Position numbers and translations under genes: made by a program. Below, one piece after another: positions 30,821 to 38,268 of a stretch of DNA of 64,000 bases (position 1 is the stretch's first letter; every line of letters starts with the position of its first letter). The DNA comes from Oceaniglobus trochenteri. Its GTDB lineage: Bacteria > Pseudomonadota > Alphaproteobacteria > Rhodobacterales > Rhodobacteraceae. The notes under the pieces are model-generated. The model was not told where the DNA came from, did no database searches, and was given only the letters and a program-made list of their open reading frames with translations. Location of the stretch: positions 124,001-188,000 of the forward strand of contig NZ_JACNMM010000003.1 of the NCBI RefSeq assembly GCF_020529025.1. Direction: 5' to 3'.

Positions 30821-30943
30821 TCAGAAAGCGGCGACAAGGTGCGTCGCCGCCTCGGCAATCCCCCCCGCCACGAATGTTCCACGTGAAAGGTTCACCGTGA
30901 AAACGGTGCCCGCCCATCGGCATCTGACGGGGGCCGTCGCCAT
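30821..30943 (-). CDS. Possible small protein, 40 residues
   Basis: An ATG at 30943 is preceded by AAGGA seven bases upstream and opens a 40-residue frame beginning MATAPVRCRWAGTVFTVNLS and ending ATHLVAAF. The amino-acid mix is protein-like rather than Arg/Pro-dominated as in shadow frames. It lies downstream of pseudoazurin on the same strand, beyond a hairpin. No family was recognised. It could be a gene remnant or chance. Confidence 0.2.
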   Translation of the reverse strand: MATAPVRCRWAGTVFTVNLSRGTFVAGGIAEAATHLVAAF

Positions 30944-31037
30944 CTGCAAATCCTTCATCCCCAGGACTTCGGGAACCGTTGCCGTCGCTGGTGGCGCCGT
31001 CTCAATCGACCGCGCCGCAAGATCCTGCTCTCGCAAC

Positions 31038-31065
31038 GAAAAGAGGCGACGCCATTGGCGCCGCC
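31038..31065 (-). terminator. Hairpin terminator after pseudoazurin
   Basis: GGCGACGCC and GGCGCCGCC (31045-31065) form a nine-base stem with one mismatch around ATT. On the minus strand TCTTTTC follows directly. It lies 29 bases beyond the pseudoazurin stop. Confidence 0.55.
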
Positions 31066-31093
31066 CCCTTTCTGTTCCGTCTTGTCGATCGGA

Positions 31094-31522
31094 TCATTCG
31101 ACCTTGGCGAACAGGTCTGCCATCCGGCCCTTGGCCTTGCCGCGCTGCTTGACGCCTTCGGCATCGTCCAGGTTCACCGGCTCCCCTACCTGGATCAGGC
31201 CGACCATGCCCATGGCATAGTGCGGAGTGCATTTCACGCCATAAAGCCCTTCGGCATCCACGGTCAGTTCGAATTCGGCGTTCAGCTTGGATTTGAAACC
31301 ATCCACGCCCTCGGGCAGCATGCCTTCGATGTTTTCCACGTTGTGCCCCTTGTCGGCGGGCAGGAAGCGGATCACGTCGCCGGGCGCGGCCTTGACGTAG
31401 GCGGGTTCGAACACCATCGCGCCCTCTTCGCCCTTGTTCAGCATCTGAACGTCGTGGGTTTCCGCGCTTGCAACTCCGGCTGCCAGAATCAGGGCTGCGC
31501 TCATCATCAGGGTCTTCATCAT
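31094..31522 (-). CDS. Pseudoazurin
   Basis: Pseudoazurin is a periplasmic type 1 copper protein that carries electrons to copper nitrite reductase and other denitrification enzymes. The 142-residue precursor has a 20-residue signal peptide ending ASA. Counting from the cleavage site, the copper ligands fall at His40 (KGHNVE), Cys78, His81 and Met86 ([10 protein letters not shown]), exactly the canonical pseudoazurin positions. It is divergent from the Crp/Fnr-type regulator, and a TTG-N8-CAA box is centred 78 bases upstream. AAGGA lies seven bases before the first ATG. Confidence 0.95.
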   Translation of the reverse strand: MMKTLMMSAALILAAGVASAETHDVQMLNKGEEGAMVFEPAYVKAAPGDVIRFLPADKGHNVENIEGMLPEGVDGFKSKLNAEFELTVDAEGLYGVKCTPHYAMGMVGLIQVGEPVNLDDAEGVKQRGKAKGRMADLFAKVE

Positions 31523-31593
31523 CGGAATATCCTTTCGTCGTCATCCGGTTGTTTTGTCTGACACCGATGTGGGGTATCCGTCGTCCGGTGACT

Positions 31594-31607
31594 TTGTTCT
31601 GAAACAA
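31594..31607. promoter_or_regulatory. NnrR/FNR-type box between pseudoazurin and nnrR
   Basis: TTGTTCTGAAACAA is a perfect TTGTT-N4-AACAA inverted repeat, a good match to the FNR/NNR half-site spacing (TTG-N8-CAA). Placed at -41.5 for pseudoazurin it predicts a leader of about 37 bases. For the regulator gene it lies only 16 bases before the GTG, compatible with autoregulation. Confidence 0.6.
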
Positions 31608-31622
31608 CCTTCTGGATCTTTC

Positions 31623-32318
31623 GTGCCAAAGCTTGACGAAACTCTCCTGACCGACCTGCCGCCATTCTCGCGGCTGTCACGGCCCGAGATCCGGGCGATC
31701 CTTGACGAAGCGACACCGCGCCGCTTTGACGAGGGAACCGAAATCTTCCGCGAGGGGCAGCCCGCCGAACGGTTCTACCTGCTGCTTGACGGCTACCTGC
31801 GGGTCGTGCGCACCACGCCCGCCGGCGACCAGATCATCGTGCTGCATATATCGCCGGGGCAGCTTTTCGGCATCGCCCCCGCCCTGCAGCGTACCAGCTA
31901 TCCGGCCAGCGCGGTGGCGGCGGCGGAATCGCTGGCCTTGTCCTGGCCCGTGCGGCTCTGGCCCAGCTTCAGCGCGAAATACGAAGGCTTTGCCACCGAA
32001 ACCTATCGCACCGTGGGCGCGCGGATGGGCGAGATTCAGGAAACCCTGACCGAAATGGCCACCCAGGCGGTGGAAAAGCGGGTCGCGGCGGCCGTCCTAC
32101 GCATGGTCAACCAGAGCGGGCGCAAGACGGCCGAGGGAATCGAGATCGCCTTTCCCGTCACCCGGCAGAACATATCTGACATGACGGGCACCACGCTGCA
32201 CACGGTCAGCCGTCTTTTGTCAGCCTGGGAAAAGGACGGAATCGTGCGGTCAACCCGCAAGCATATCGTGGTGACGGCGCCCCACCGCCTGGTCCTGATC
32301 AGCGGCGCCGCGGGTTAG
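31623..32318 (+). CDS. nnrR: Crp/Fnr-family regulator of denitrification (NnrR/DNR type)
   Basis: The GTG at 31623 gives a 231-residue protein beginning MPKLDETLLTDLPPFSRLSR, a normal NnrR-like start; upstream codons would run through the regulatory box. It has an N-terminal cNMP-binding-like beta barrel, a long dimerisation helix and a C-terminal winged helix with the recognition segment VTRQNISDMTGTTLHTVSRL. No cysteine is present, so it is not an Fe-S FNR; NnrR/DNR proteins respond to NO, probably through heme. Context with norCB, nirK and pseudoazurin supports this role. Its end overlaps the DUF1858 gene by 20 bases. Confidence 0.87.
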   Translation: MPKLDETLLTDLPPFSRLSRPEIRAILDEATPRRFDEGTEIFREGQPAERFYLLLDGYLRVVRTTPAGDQIIVLHISPGQLFGIAPALQRTSYPASAVAAAESLALSWPVRLWPSFSAKYEGFATETYRTVGARMGEIQETLTEMATQAVEKRVAAAVLRMVNQSGRKTAEGIEIAFPVTRQNISDMTGTTLHTVSRLLSAWEKDGIVRSTRKHIVVTAPHRLVLISGAAG

Positions 32319-32529
32319 CGGGCAGGCCGGCAAGCGCCCGCAGTTCCGCGCGGAAGACCCCTTCGTCAAGGTCGTATTCGCCACAGGCATCGACCACCGC
32401 GTGAAACGGCGCGATCGGGCAGCCCGGACACAACATCCGACGGTTCAGGAACGCGGCGGCCGTTTCGGGCCAGTGCGCGAACATCTCTGACAACATCATG
32501 TCCGGGTCATCGAAATCGGGGCGTGCCAT
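32299..32529 (-). CDS. DUF1858 small cysteine-motif protein
   Basis: The 76-residue product has the DUF1858 pattern: an N-terminal MMLSEMFAHWPETAAAFLNR helix, then MLCPGCPIAPFHAVVDACGE. The CPGC pair plus a downstream Cys suggests a metal, Fe-S or NO-reactive site. DUF1858 domains also occur fused to ScdA/YtfE-type nitrosative-damage repair proteins. It is divergent from norC, with one NnrR-type box in the shared promoter, and a GGAGG lies just upstream of the ATG. A role in NO handling or Fe-S repair is inferred. Confidence 0.85.
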   Translation of the reverse strand: MARPDFDDPDMMLSEMFAHWPETAAAFLNRRMLCPGCPIAPFHAVVDACGEYDLDEGVFRAELRALAGLPANPRRR

Positions 32530-32579
32530 CTGCTCCTCCCTCAGAACCCCCAGAGTGCCACCAGGTTTCGGCCCGTTCT

Positions 32580-32593
32580 TTGCGTTTGCACAA
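32580..32593. promoter_or_regulatory. NnrR/FNR-type box between DUF1858 gene and norC
   Basis: TTGCGTTTGCACAA is TTG-N8-CAA with TTGCG/CACAA half-sites. The centre is 69.5 bases before the norC ATG and 57.5 bases before the DUF1858 ATG. At -41.5 it predicts leaders of about 28 and 16 bases, so it is well placed for both promoters. Confidence 0.6.
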
Positions 32594-32655
32594 ACACCGG
32601 TGTCGAAGGTCGCGTTAACCCAAGGGCCATCGGAAACTGTCACCGGGGCCGCCAC

Positions 32656-33108
32656 ATGTCGGAAATACTTACCAAATCGCGGGCCAGGAACGTGTTCTAC
32701 GGGGGATCAATCTTCTTCGTTGTCGTGTTCGTGGCCCTGACTGTCCAAAGTCACTACTACATCACCAACAAATCCACCGCCGGGATGGAGCTGACCGACG
32801 AGGTCGTCCTGGGCAAGCATGTGTGGGAACGCCACTCCTGCATCAACTGTCATACGCTGCACGGTGAAGGCGCCTATTTCGCCCCCGAACTGGGCAACGT
32901 GATGACCCGCTGGGGCGCGATGGACGACCCCGAGCTGGCCTATGAAATCCTGGACGGATGGATGAAGGCCCAGCCCTCGGGCATCGAGGGGCGCCGCCAG
33001 ATGCCCTATTTCGAGATCACCGACGAGGAAATGCGCGGCCTGGCCGAATTCCTTCGCTGGGCCGACCAGACCGACACCCAGAATTGGCCCCCCAACGACG
33101 CGGGCTGA
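32656..33108 (+). CDS. norC: Nitric oxide reductase cytochrome c subunit NorC
   Basis: NorC is the membrane-anchored c-type cytochrome that passes electrons to NorB for NO reduction to N2O. The 150-residue product has one N-terminal membrane helix (residues about 14-33), the heme motif C62-I-N-C-H66 and an axial Met in GRRQMPYF. GGGG lies seven bases before the ATG. It begins the nor operon, with norB 18 bases downstream. Confidence 0.97.
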   Translation: MSEILTKSRARNVFYGGSIFFVVVFVALTVQSHYYITNKSTAGMELTDEVVLGKHVWERHSCINCHTLHGEGAYFAPELGNVMTRWGAMDDPELAYEILDGWMKAQPSGIEGRRQMPYFEITDEEMRGLAEFLRWADQTDTQNWPPNDAG

Positions 33109-33126
33109 GGCGTCAGGAGAAACAAC

Positions 33127-34470
33127 ATGAAATATCAATCTCAAAAAGTGGCCTATGCCTATTTCCTGGTCGCCATGGGCCTGTTCGCCATCCAGGTGAT
33201 GGGCGGGCTTCTGGCCGGCTGGGTCTATATCTCGCCCAACACCCTTTCGGTGCTGGTTCCGTTCAACGTGATCCGCATGATCCACACCAACGCCCTGATC
33301 GTCTGGCTACTGCTGGGGTTCTTCGGCGCGGCCTATTACCTTGTTCCCGAGGAAAGCGAGCGCGAGATCTTCTCGGTCAAGCTGGCCTATCTGCAACTGA
33401 TCATCCTGGTTGTCGGCACCCTGGGTGCGGTCGGGTCCTACCTGATCGGCATCCACGGCGGGCGCGAGTTCCTGGAACAGCCCCTCTGGGTGAAACTCGG
33501 CATCCTGGTGGCGGCGGTGATCTTCCTGGTCAACATCTCGCTGACTGTTCTGGCGGGCAAGAAGACGGCAATCACCAACATCCTTCTGATGGGTCTGTGG
33601 CTACTGTCGCTCTTGTGGATCTTCGCCTTCATCAACCCCGACAACCTGAGCCTGGACAAGATGTACTGGTGGTTTGTCGTCCATCTCTGGGTCGAAGCGA
33701 CCTGGGAACTGGTGATGGCCGCGATCCTCGGCTTCCTGATGCTGAAGCTGACCGGCGTCGATCGCGAGGTGATCGAGAAGTGGCTTTACGTCATCGTCGC
33801 CACGGCGCTGTTCTCGGGCATCCTGGGCACCGGTCACCACTTCTTCTGGATCGGCACGCCCTCGTATTGGCAGTGGGTCGGTTCCATCTTTTCGACCTTC
33901 GAGGTGGTTCCCTTCTTCGCCATGATGTCCTTTGCCTTCATCATGGTCTGGAAGGGCCGGCGCAACCATCCCAACAAGGCGGCGCTTCTGTGGTCGCTGG
34001 GCGCCTCGACCGTGGCCTTCTTCGGCGCGGGTGTCTGGGGGTTCCTGCACACGCTGCACGGGGTGAACTATTACACCCACGGCACGCAGATCACCGCCGC
34101 CCATGGCCACCTGTCTTTCTATGGCGCCTATGTCGCGCTGAACCTGGCGATGTTCACCTATGCCATGCCGGTGCTGCGCAACCGTGCGCCCTATAACCAG
34201 GTGCTGAACATGGTGTCCTTCTGGCTGATGACGGGGGGCATGGCCTTCATGACCTTCACGCTGACCTTTGCCGGTACGATCCAGACGCATATGCAGCGGA
34301 TCGTGGGCGACTATTACATGGATGTGCAGGATCAGCTTGGCCTGTTCTACATCATGCGCTTCGGTTCGGGCGTGGCCGTGGTGCTGGGTGCGCTGCTGTT
34401 CATCTATTCGATGCTGGTGGTGCGCCGCGAGGTGGTAAAGCCCGGCCCCATCGCGCAACCGGGGGAATAG
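33127..34470 (+). CDS. norB: Nitric oxide reductase catalytic subunit NorB
   Basis: NorB is the heme-copper-oxidase-like subunit that reduces NO at a heme b3/non-heme iron centre. The 447-residue protein has about twelve membrane helices and the expected histidines: RMIHTN near the start (heme b), then WVEATWEL, GTGHHFFWIG and HGHLSFYGAYV for the active site. The glutamates characteristic of NorB are present in the WVEATWEL segment. This is the short cNOR form without the qNOR N-terminal extension, as expected with a separate norC. Confidence 0.97.
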   Translation: MKYQSQKVAYAYFLVAMGLFAIQVMGGLLAGWVYISPNTLSVLVPFNVIRMIHTNALIVWLLLGFFGAAYYLVPEESEREIFSVKLAYLQLIILVVGTLGAVGSYLIGIHGGREFLEQPLWVKLGILVAAVIFLVNISLTVLAGKKTAITNILLMGLWLLSLLWIFAFINPDNLSLDKMYWWFVVHLWVEATWELVMAAILGFLMLKLTGVDREVIEKWLYVIVATALFSGILGTGHHFFWIGTPSYWQWVGSIFSTFEVVPFFAMMSFAFIMVWKGRRNHPNKAALLWSLGASTVAFFGAGVWGFLHTLHGVNYYTHGTQITAAHGHLSFYGAYVALNLAMFTYAMPVLRNRAPYNQVLNMVSFWLMTGGMAFMTFTLTFAGTIQTHMQRIVGDYYMDVQDQLGLFYIMRFGSGVAVVLGALLFIYSMLVVRREVVKPGPIAQPGE

Positions 34471-34473
34471 GCC

Positions 34474-35268
34474 ATGAACGCGATCAGCACCCCCGCCCTG
34501 CCGTTCTATGAACCCGTCGCGGATGAATGCGACCTGTTCCAGACGGCCCATGCCAACGGTTTGCCCCTTCTTCTGAAGGGGCCGACCGGCTGCGGCAAGA
34601 CGCGGTTCGTCGAACACATGGCGGCGCGTCTTGGCCTGCCGCTGTTCACCGTGGCCTGCCATGACGATCTGTCGGCGGCCGATCTGATCGGGCGCTACCT
34701 TCTGAAGGGGGGCGAAACCGTCTGGGTCGACGGCCCGCTGACCCGGGCGGTGCGCCAGGGCGGCATCTGCTATCTCGACGAGGTGGTCGAGGCCCGCAAG
34801 GACGTGACCGTGGTCCTGCACCCTCTGACCGACGACCGCCGCCGCCTGATCATCGACCGCACCGGCGAGGAACTGGTGGCACCGAAGGATTTCATGGTCG
34901 TGGCCAGCTTCAACCCCGGCTATCAGAACATCCTGAAAAAGCTGAAGCCCTCGACGCGGCAACGCTTCGTCTCCATCGGCTTCGATTTTCCGGCGCCCGA
35001 GGTGGAAACCGCCGTCGTCGTGGCCGAATCCGGGTTGGACGCAGCACGCGCCGGGGCGCTGGTGCGGCTGGCCGGGCATATCCGCGCGCTGTCGGGGATG
35101 GACCTTGAAGAAGGCGTGTCCACCCGCCTGCTGATCTATGCCGCAACCCTTGTGGCCCGGGGCATGAAGGTGGAACGCGCCATCGAGGCGGCAATCGTCG
35201 AACCGCTTTCCGATGAACCGGACGTGCAGCAGGCCCTGCGCGACCTGGCCGCCAGCGTCTACGGGTAG
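34474..35268 (+). CDS. norQ: MoxR-type AAA+ ATPase NorQ
   Basis: NorQ, with NorD, inserts the non-heme iron into NorB. The 264-residue product has Walker A GPTGCGKTRF (about residue 31), Walker B GGICYLDEVVEARKDV and a sensor segment FMVVASFNPGYQN, all typical of NorQ/CbbQ MoxR ATPases. It lies directly behind norB and its stop is five bases before norD. Confidence 0.95.
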   Translation: MNAISTPALPFYEPVADECDLFQTAHANGLPLLLKGPTGCGKTRFVEHMAARLGLPLFTVACHDDLSAADLIGRYLLKGGETVWVDGPLTRAVRQGGICYLDEVVEARKDVTVVLHPLTDDRRRLIIDRTGEELVAPKDFMVVASFNPGYQNILKKLKPSTRQRFVSIGFDFPAPEVETAVVVAESGLDAARAGALVRLAGHIRALSGMDLEEGVSTRLLIYAATLVARGMKVERAIEAAIVEPLSDEPDVQQALRDLAASVYG

Positions 35269-35272
35269 GGCC

Positions 35273-37150
35273 ATGATCCATCTGCTTGACCTGATGGAGC
35301 CCGAAGAGACGGTGGGCAACCTGTGGCACGACATGGCCACGCGGATGGGGCGTGCCGAAGGTGACGCCAACCGCACCGTCACCTTCGACACCATCCGCCC
35401 CAGCGTCGCGGCCCTGTTCCGCGCGCTGGGGGGGCGACCGGGAACCGAGATCGTGGCCGCCCCCGCCGCCACATCGGACCACCGGCCTGACAGGCTGCGC
35501 CGGATCGGCACACCGCGCGAAATGGTGCATGTGGCCGACTTCGACGGCGAACGCCTGCGCCTGCCACCGGTGATCGACATTTTCCCGACCCGCGATCTGA
35601 ACCGGGCCGCCTATCTGTGGCTCGCGGCCATGGCGGCCGCGGTGGAATTTCCGGCCCGCTGCGGCGACCCGCTGGCCGACGACCGCGCCGAGATCGCCGC
35701 GCTGGCCCGCGCCGCCGACCGCGCCTGGGCCGCCTGCCCCGGCCTGCGCGGCCCCTACGGCGAATGCTGCCGCCACATCGCCCTGACCCGTCGGCGCAGC
35801 GGCCTGCCCCGCTGCGAAGCGGGGGTCGAGCGGCTGATCCTCGATCAGATGAACGGGCTGGCCATGGACGAGGAATGCCTGACCTGCCCCGCCCCGCGCG
35901 GATACCGCACCTATGCGCCGGTGCCGATCTGGCTGCGCCTGCGGCCGCGAATTGGCGGAATCGGCACCGATGCCGACAGCGAGGACGGACAGAAGCCGGC
36001 CTTCGGCATCGCCACCCGCAAGGACGCAAGGCGCGAAAACCGCGATCAGGCCGACCGGCCCGACAGCTTCATCATCCACCGGTTCGAAACGATCATGTCC
36101 TGGGCCGAAAGCCTGAACATCAACCGCATGGTGGATGACGACGACCAGGACAATGCCGCCAAGGCCGCCGAGGACCAGGACCATATTTCCCTGTCCCAGC
36201 ACCTGAAACGCGCCGCTACTCGGCTGCGGGTGTCGCTGGATCTTTCGCCGCAGGACGCCGAACACGAACGGCTGGCGGGCAGGTTCACCTACCCGGAATG
36301 GAACCACCGCACCGCCAGCCACATGCCCGACCACACCCGCGTTCTGGAGGCCGAGGGCGACAGCGCGCAAAGCTATGCGCCCGACCCCCGGCTGGTGGCG
36401 CGGGTGCGCCGCCAGTTCGCGCCGCTGCATCCGCGCCGGGTGATCCTGGCGCGGCAGATGGATGGTGACGACCTGGACCTTGACGCACTGATCGCCTCGC
36501 GCGTCGATCTGGCGGCGGGGCGCGAAGGCAGCGACCGGGTCTGGCAATCGGCCCGTCCCATGGCGCGCGATCTGTCGGTGGCGATCCTGATGGATTGCTC
36601 GCGCTCGACCGAGGCGGTGGTGGGCGAACGTTCGGTGATCGACACCGCCCGCGAATCGCTCTGCGCGCTGGCCACCGGCATCGGAACGGCGGGCGACCGG
36701 CTGGCCATCTGGGGATTTTCGTCGCTGCGCCGCGACCGGGTGTTCCTGAAACGGGCCAAGGCCTTTGACGAACCCATGGGCGCCAACGTCACCGCGCGCA
36801 TCGGCGGCTTCGCCCCCGGCCATTACACCCGCCTTGGCGCCGCCCTGCGCCACGCCAGCGCGCAACTGGCGCAGGAAGGTGCGACACGCAGGCTGCTGCT
36901 GGTCATCACCGACGGCAAACCCAACGATCTTGACCATTACGAGGGCATCCACGGTATCGAAGACAGCCGGATGGCCGTGCGCGAGGCCCGCGCCCTGGGC
37001 CAGGCGGTGCATGGCGTGATCGTGGATGCCGACGGTCAGGACTGGTTCGCGCGCATCTTCGGGCGGGCGGGGTTCACCCTGCTGCCCGATCCGGCACGCC
37101 TTCCCCGCGCGCTTCCCGACATATATCAAACCCTCACGACGGAGTACTGA
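35273..37150 (+). CDS. norD: VWA-domain protein NorD
   Basis: NorD is the von Willebrand A partner of NorQ in activating nitric oxide reductase. The ATG at 35273 gives 625 residues; the C-terminal VWA domain has the MIDAS motif MDCSRS (D-x-S-x-S, about residue 440) and later metal-site Thr/Asp segments (VITDGKPNDLDHY). The N-terminal part has clustered cysteines around residues 160-205 (CCRH, CEAGV, CLTC), which may bind metal. It is co-transcribed with norQ and the small genes that follow. Confidence 0.94.
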   Translation: MIHLLDLMEPEETVGNLWHDMATRMGRAEGDANRTVTFDTIRPSVAALFRALGGRPGTEIVAAPAATSDHRPDRLRRIGTPREMVHVADFDGERLRLPPVIDIFPTRDLNRAAYLWLAAMAAAVEFPARCGDPLADDRAEIAALARAADRAWAACPGLRGPYGECCRHIALTRRRSGLPRCEAGVERLILDQMNGLAMDEECLTCPAPRGYRTYAPVPIWLRLRPRIGGIGTDADSEDGQKPAFGIATRKDARRENRDQADRPDSFIIHRFETIMSWAESLNINRMVDDDDQDNAAKAAEDQDHISLSQHLKRAATRLRVSLDLSPQDAEHERLAGRFTYPEWNHRTASHMPDHTRVLEAEGDSAQSYAPDPRLVARVRRQFAPLHPRRVILARQMDGDDLDLDALIASRVDLAAGREGSDRVWQSARPMARDLSVAILMDCSRSTEAVVGERSVIDTARESLCALATGIGTAGDRLAIWGFSSLRRDRVFLKRAKAFDEPMGANVTARIGGFAPGHYTRLGAALRHASAQLAQEGATRRLLLVITDGKPNDLDHYEGIHGIEDSRMAVREARALGQAVHGVIVDADGQDWFARIFGRAGFTLLPDPARLPRALPDIYQTLTTEY

Positions 37151-37151
37151 C

Positions 37152-37325
37152 ATGCGCCTTCTGACCGCCCTTTTCGCCCTGCTGCCACTGGCTGCATGGG
37201 CAGAACCCTTCGAACGCCCCATCCCGCAATCCCAGACCGAATCGGCCGAGCTTTGGTATCTTGCCGCCTCGATCGCGCTGGTGGTGGCGCTGGGGGCGGT
37301 TCAGGTTCTGGTGAACCGCAGATGA
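37152..37325 (+). CDS. Small membrane protein in nor operon
   Basis: The 57-residue product starts one base after the norD stop. It has an N-terminal signal or anchor segment (MRLLTALFALLPLAAWA), a short hydrophilic stretch rich in Pro/Gln/Ser and one membrane helix (WYLAASIALVVALGAVQVLV) before NRR. Its stop overlaps the next start (ATGA). Small membrane proteins are common at this place in nor operons (NorF- or NnrT-like), but sequence alone does not assign it. Confidence 0.7.
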   Translation: MRLLTALFALLPLAAWAEPFERPIPQSQTESAELWYLAASIALVVALGAVQVLVNRR

Positions 37326-37546
37326 AACCGCGCCCTTCGATCCGACTGTTCGCGGCACTTTATCCCTTCGGGGCCGGGGCGGCGGGGGTGAACCTGTTCT
37401 TCGCTTCGCTCTTGGGCGGCTGGATCGGCCTGCCGCATCTGACGCCCTGGCAGGCGGCGGCTTGGGGTCTTTTCCTGGGGCTTCCGGCCACATGGGTCTT
37501 CGGGTGTCATATCGTGCGGCTGATGCAGCGGGCGGATGGGACATGA
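37322..37546 (+). CDS. Small two-helix membrane protein in nor operon
   Basis: The 74-residue product has two membrane segments (AALYPFGAGAAGVNLFFASL and WQAAAWGLFLGLPATWVFGC) and is coupled at both ends by ATGA overlaps with its neighbours. In Rhodobacter sphaeroides 2.4.3 the nor operon is reported to continue into nnrT and nnrU; the position just before nnrU makes this an nnrT candidate. The name is not assigned because I cannot compare the sequences. Confidence 0.65.
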   Translation: MKPRPSIRLFAALYPFGAGAAGVNLFFASLLGGWIGLPHLTPWQAAAWGLFLGLPATWVFGCHIVRLMQRADGT

Positions 37547-38217
37547 ACGGTTGGGGCGAATTCACGCTGGCCATGGCGCTGTTCATGGGCAGCCATTTCC
37601 TGCCCCGTGTGGGCGGGCTGCGCGACAGGTTGATCGGGGCCTGGGGGCGGCGGATGTATTTCTCGGTCTACGGGCTGCTTTCGCTGGCCCTTCTGGCCTG
37701 GATCGTCGTTGCCGCCGGACGGGCGCCCCACGTCGAACTCTGGCCGCAACTGCCCTGGATGCGCTGGGTGCCGAACCTGGCAATGCCGCTGGCCCTTGTC
37801 CTGGCCTGCTGTGGCATCGGCATGGCCCAGCCCCACACCCTGGGCGGTTCGCGCAAGCGCGCCTTCGATCCGCAAGCGCCGGGCTTTGCGGCCGTCTGCC
37901 GCCACCCGGTGCTGATGGCGCTGGGGCTTTGGGCGTTGTCGCACATGGTGCCCAATGGCGATCTGGCCCATGTGATCCTGTTCGGCGGATTTGCCGCGCT
38001 GGCCTTTGGCGCGATGCCGCTGTTTGACCGGCGCGCCCGGCATGACACCGCCCTGCTGGAGGCAACGACGCGCTTTTCGCTCGCGCCGCTCGCTCATCGC
38101 GGCTGGCGCCGCGCCAACCGTGGCCTCTTGGGGCGCTGCGCCATGGGTCTTGTCCTGTGGCTGGCGCTTCTGCACCTGCACGCCACGGTGATCGGCGTTT
38201 CACCCTTTCCCGTCTGA
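37543..38217 (+). CDS. nnrU: NnrU-family membrane protein
   Basis: NnrU proteins are integral membrane proteins found with nor genes and needed for normal NO reductase expression or activity in Rhodobacter; the mechanism is unknown. The 224-residue product has five to six membrane helices and the conserved opening GSHFLPRVGGLRDRLIGAWG. The block CRHPVLMALGLWALSHMVPN resembles the isoprenylcysteine methyltransferase/NnrU pattern with conserved Arg-His. It ends the nor operon; a regulatory box for hemN begins three bases after its stop. Confidence 0.88.
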   Translation: MNGWGEFTLAMALFMGSHFLPRVGGLRDRLIGAWGRRMYFSVYGLLSLALLAWIVVAAGRAPHVELWPQLPWMRWVPNLAMPLALVLACCGIGMAQPHTLGGSRKRAFDPQAPGFAAVCRHPVLMALGLWALSHMVPNGDLAHVILFGGFAALAFGAMPLFDRRARHDTALLEATTRFSLAPLAHRGWRRANRGLLGRCAMGLVLWLALLHLHATVIGVSPFPV

Positions 38218-38219
38218 CT

Positions 38220-38233
38220 TTGATCCTGCGCAA
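38220..38233 (+). promoter_or_regulatory. NnrR/FNR-type box upstream of hemN
   Basis: TTGATCCTGCGCAA is TTG-N8-CAA with a perfect FNR left half (TTGAT). Its centre lies 42.5 bases before the hemN ATG, so a class II promoter would start transcription almost at the ATG. Confidence 0.6.
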
Positions 38234-38268
38234 AGTCACCCCGGCGCAGAATCGGCATATCCTGCGCC

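Larger units (their letters stand above)
30657..31093. other. Intergenic region between motility and denitrification blocks
   Basis: About 440 bases separate the motA-linked gene from the end of the pseudoazurin gene. It holds a hairpin that probably ends pseudoazurin transcription (31045-31065), one doubtful 40-codon frame on the minus strand (30821-30943), and a small TTCAC-C-GTGAA inverted repeat near 30891. Nothing marks it as a mobile element scar, although it is the boundary between two functional regions. Confidence 0.5.

Noticed and set aside
30657-31093. Mobile-element scar between motility and denitrification blocks
   Set aside because: No inverted terminal repeats, target duplications or transposase remnants were seen.
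33601-37222. Very long antisense frames opposite norB, norQ and norD
   Set aside because: His/Gly/Gln/Arg-rich shadow translations of well-supported nor genes.
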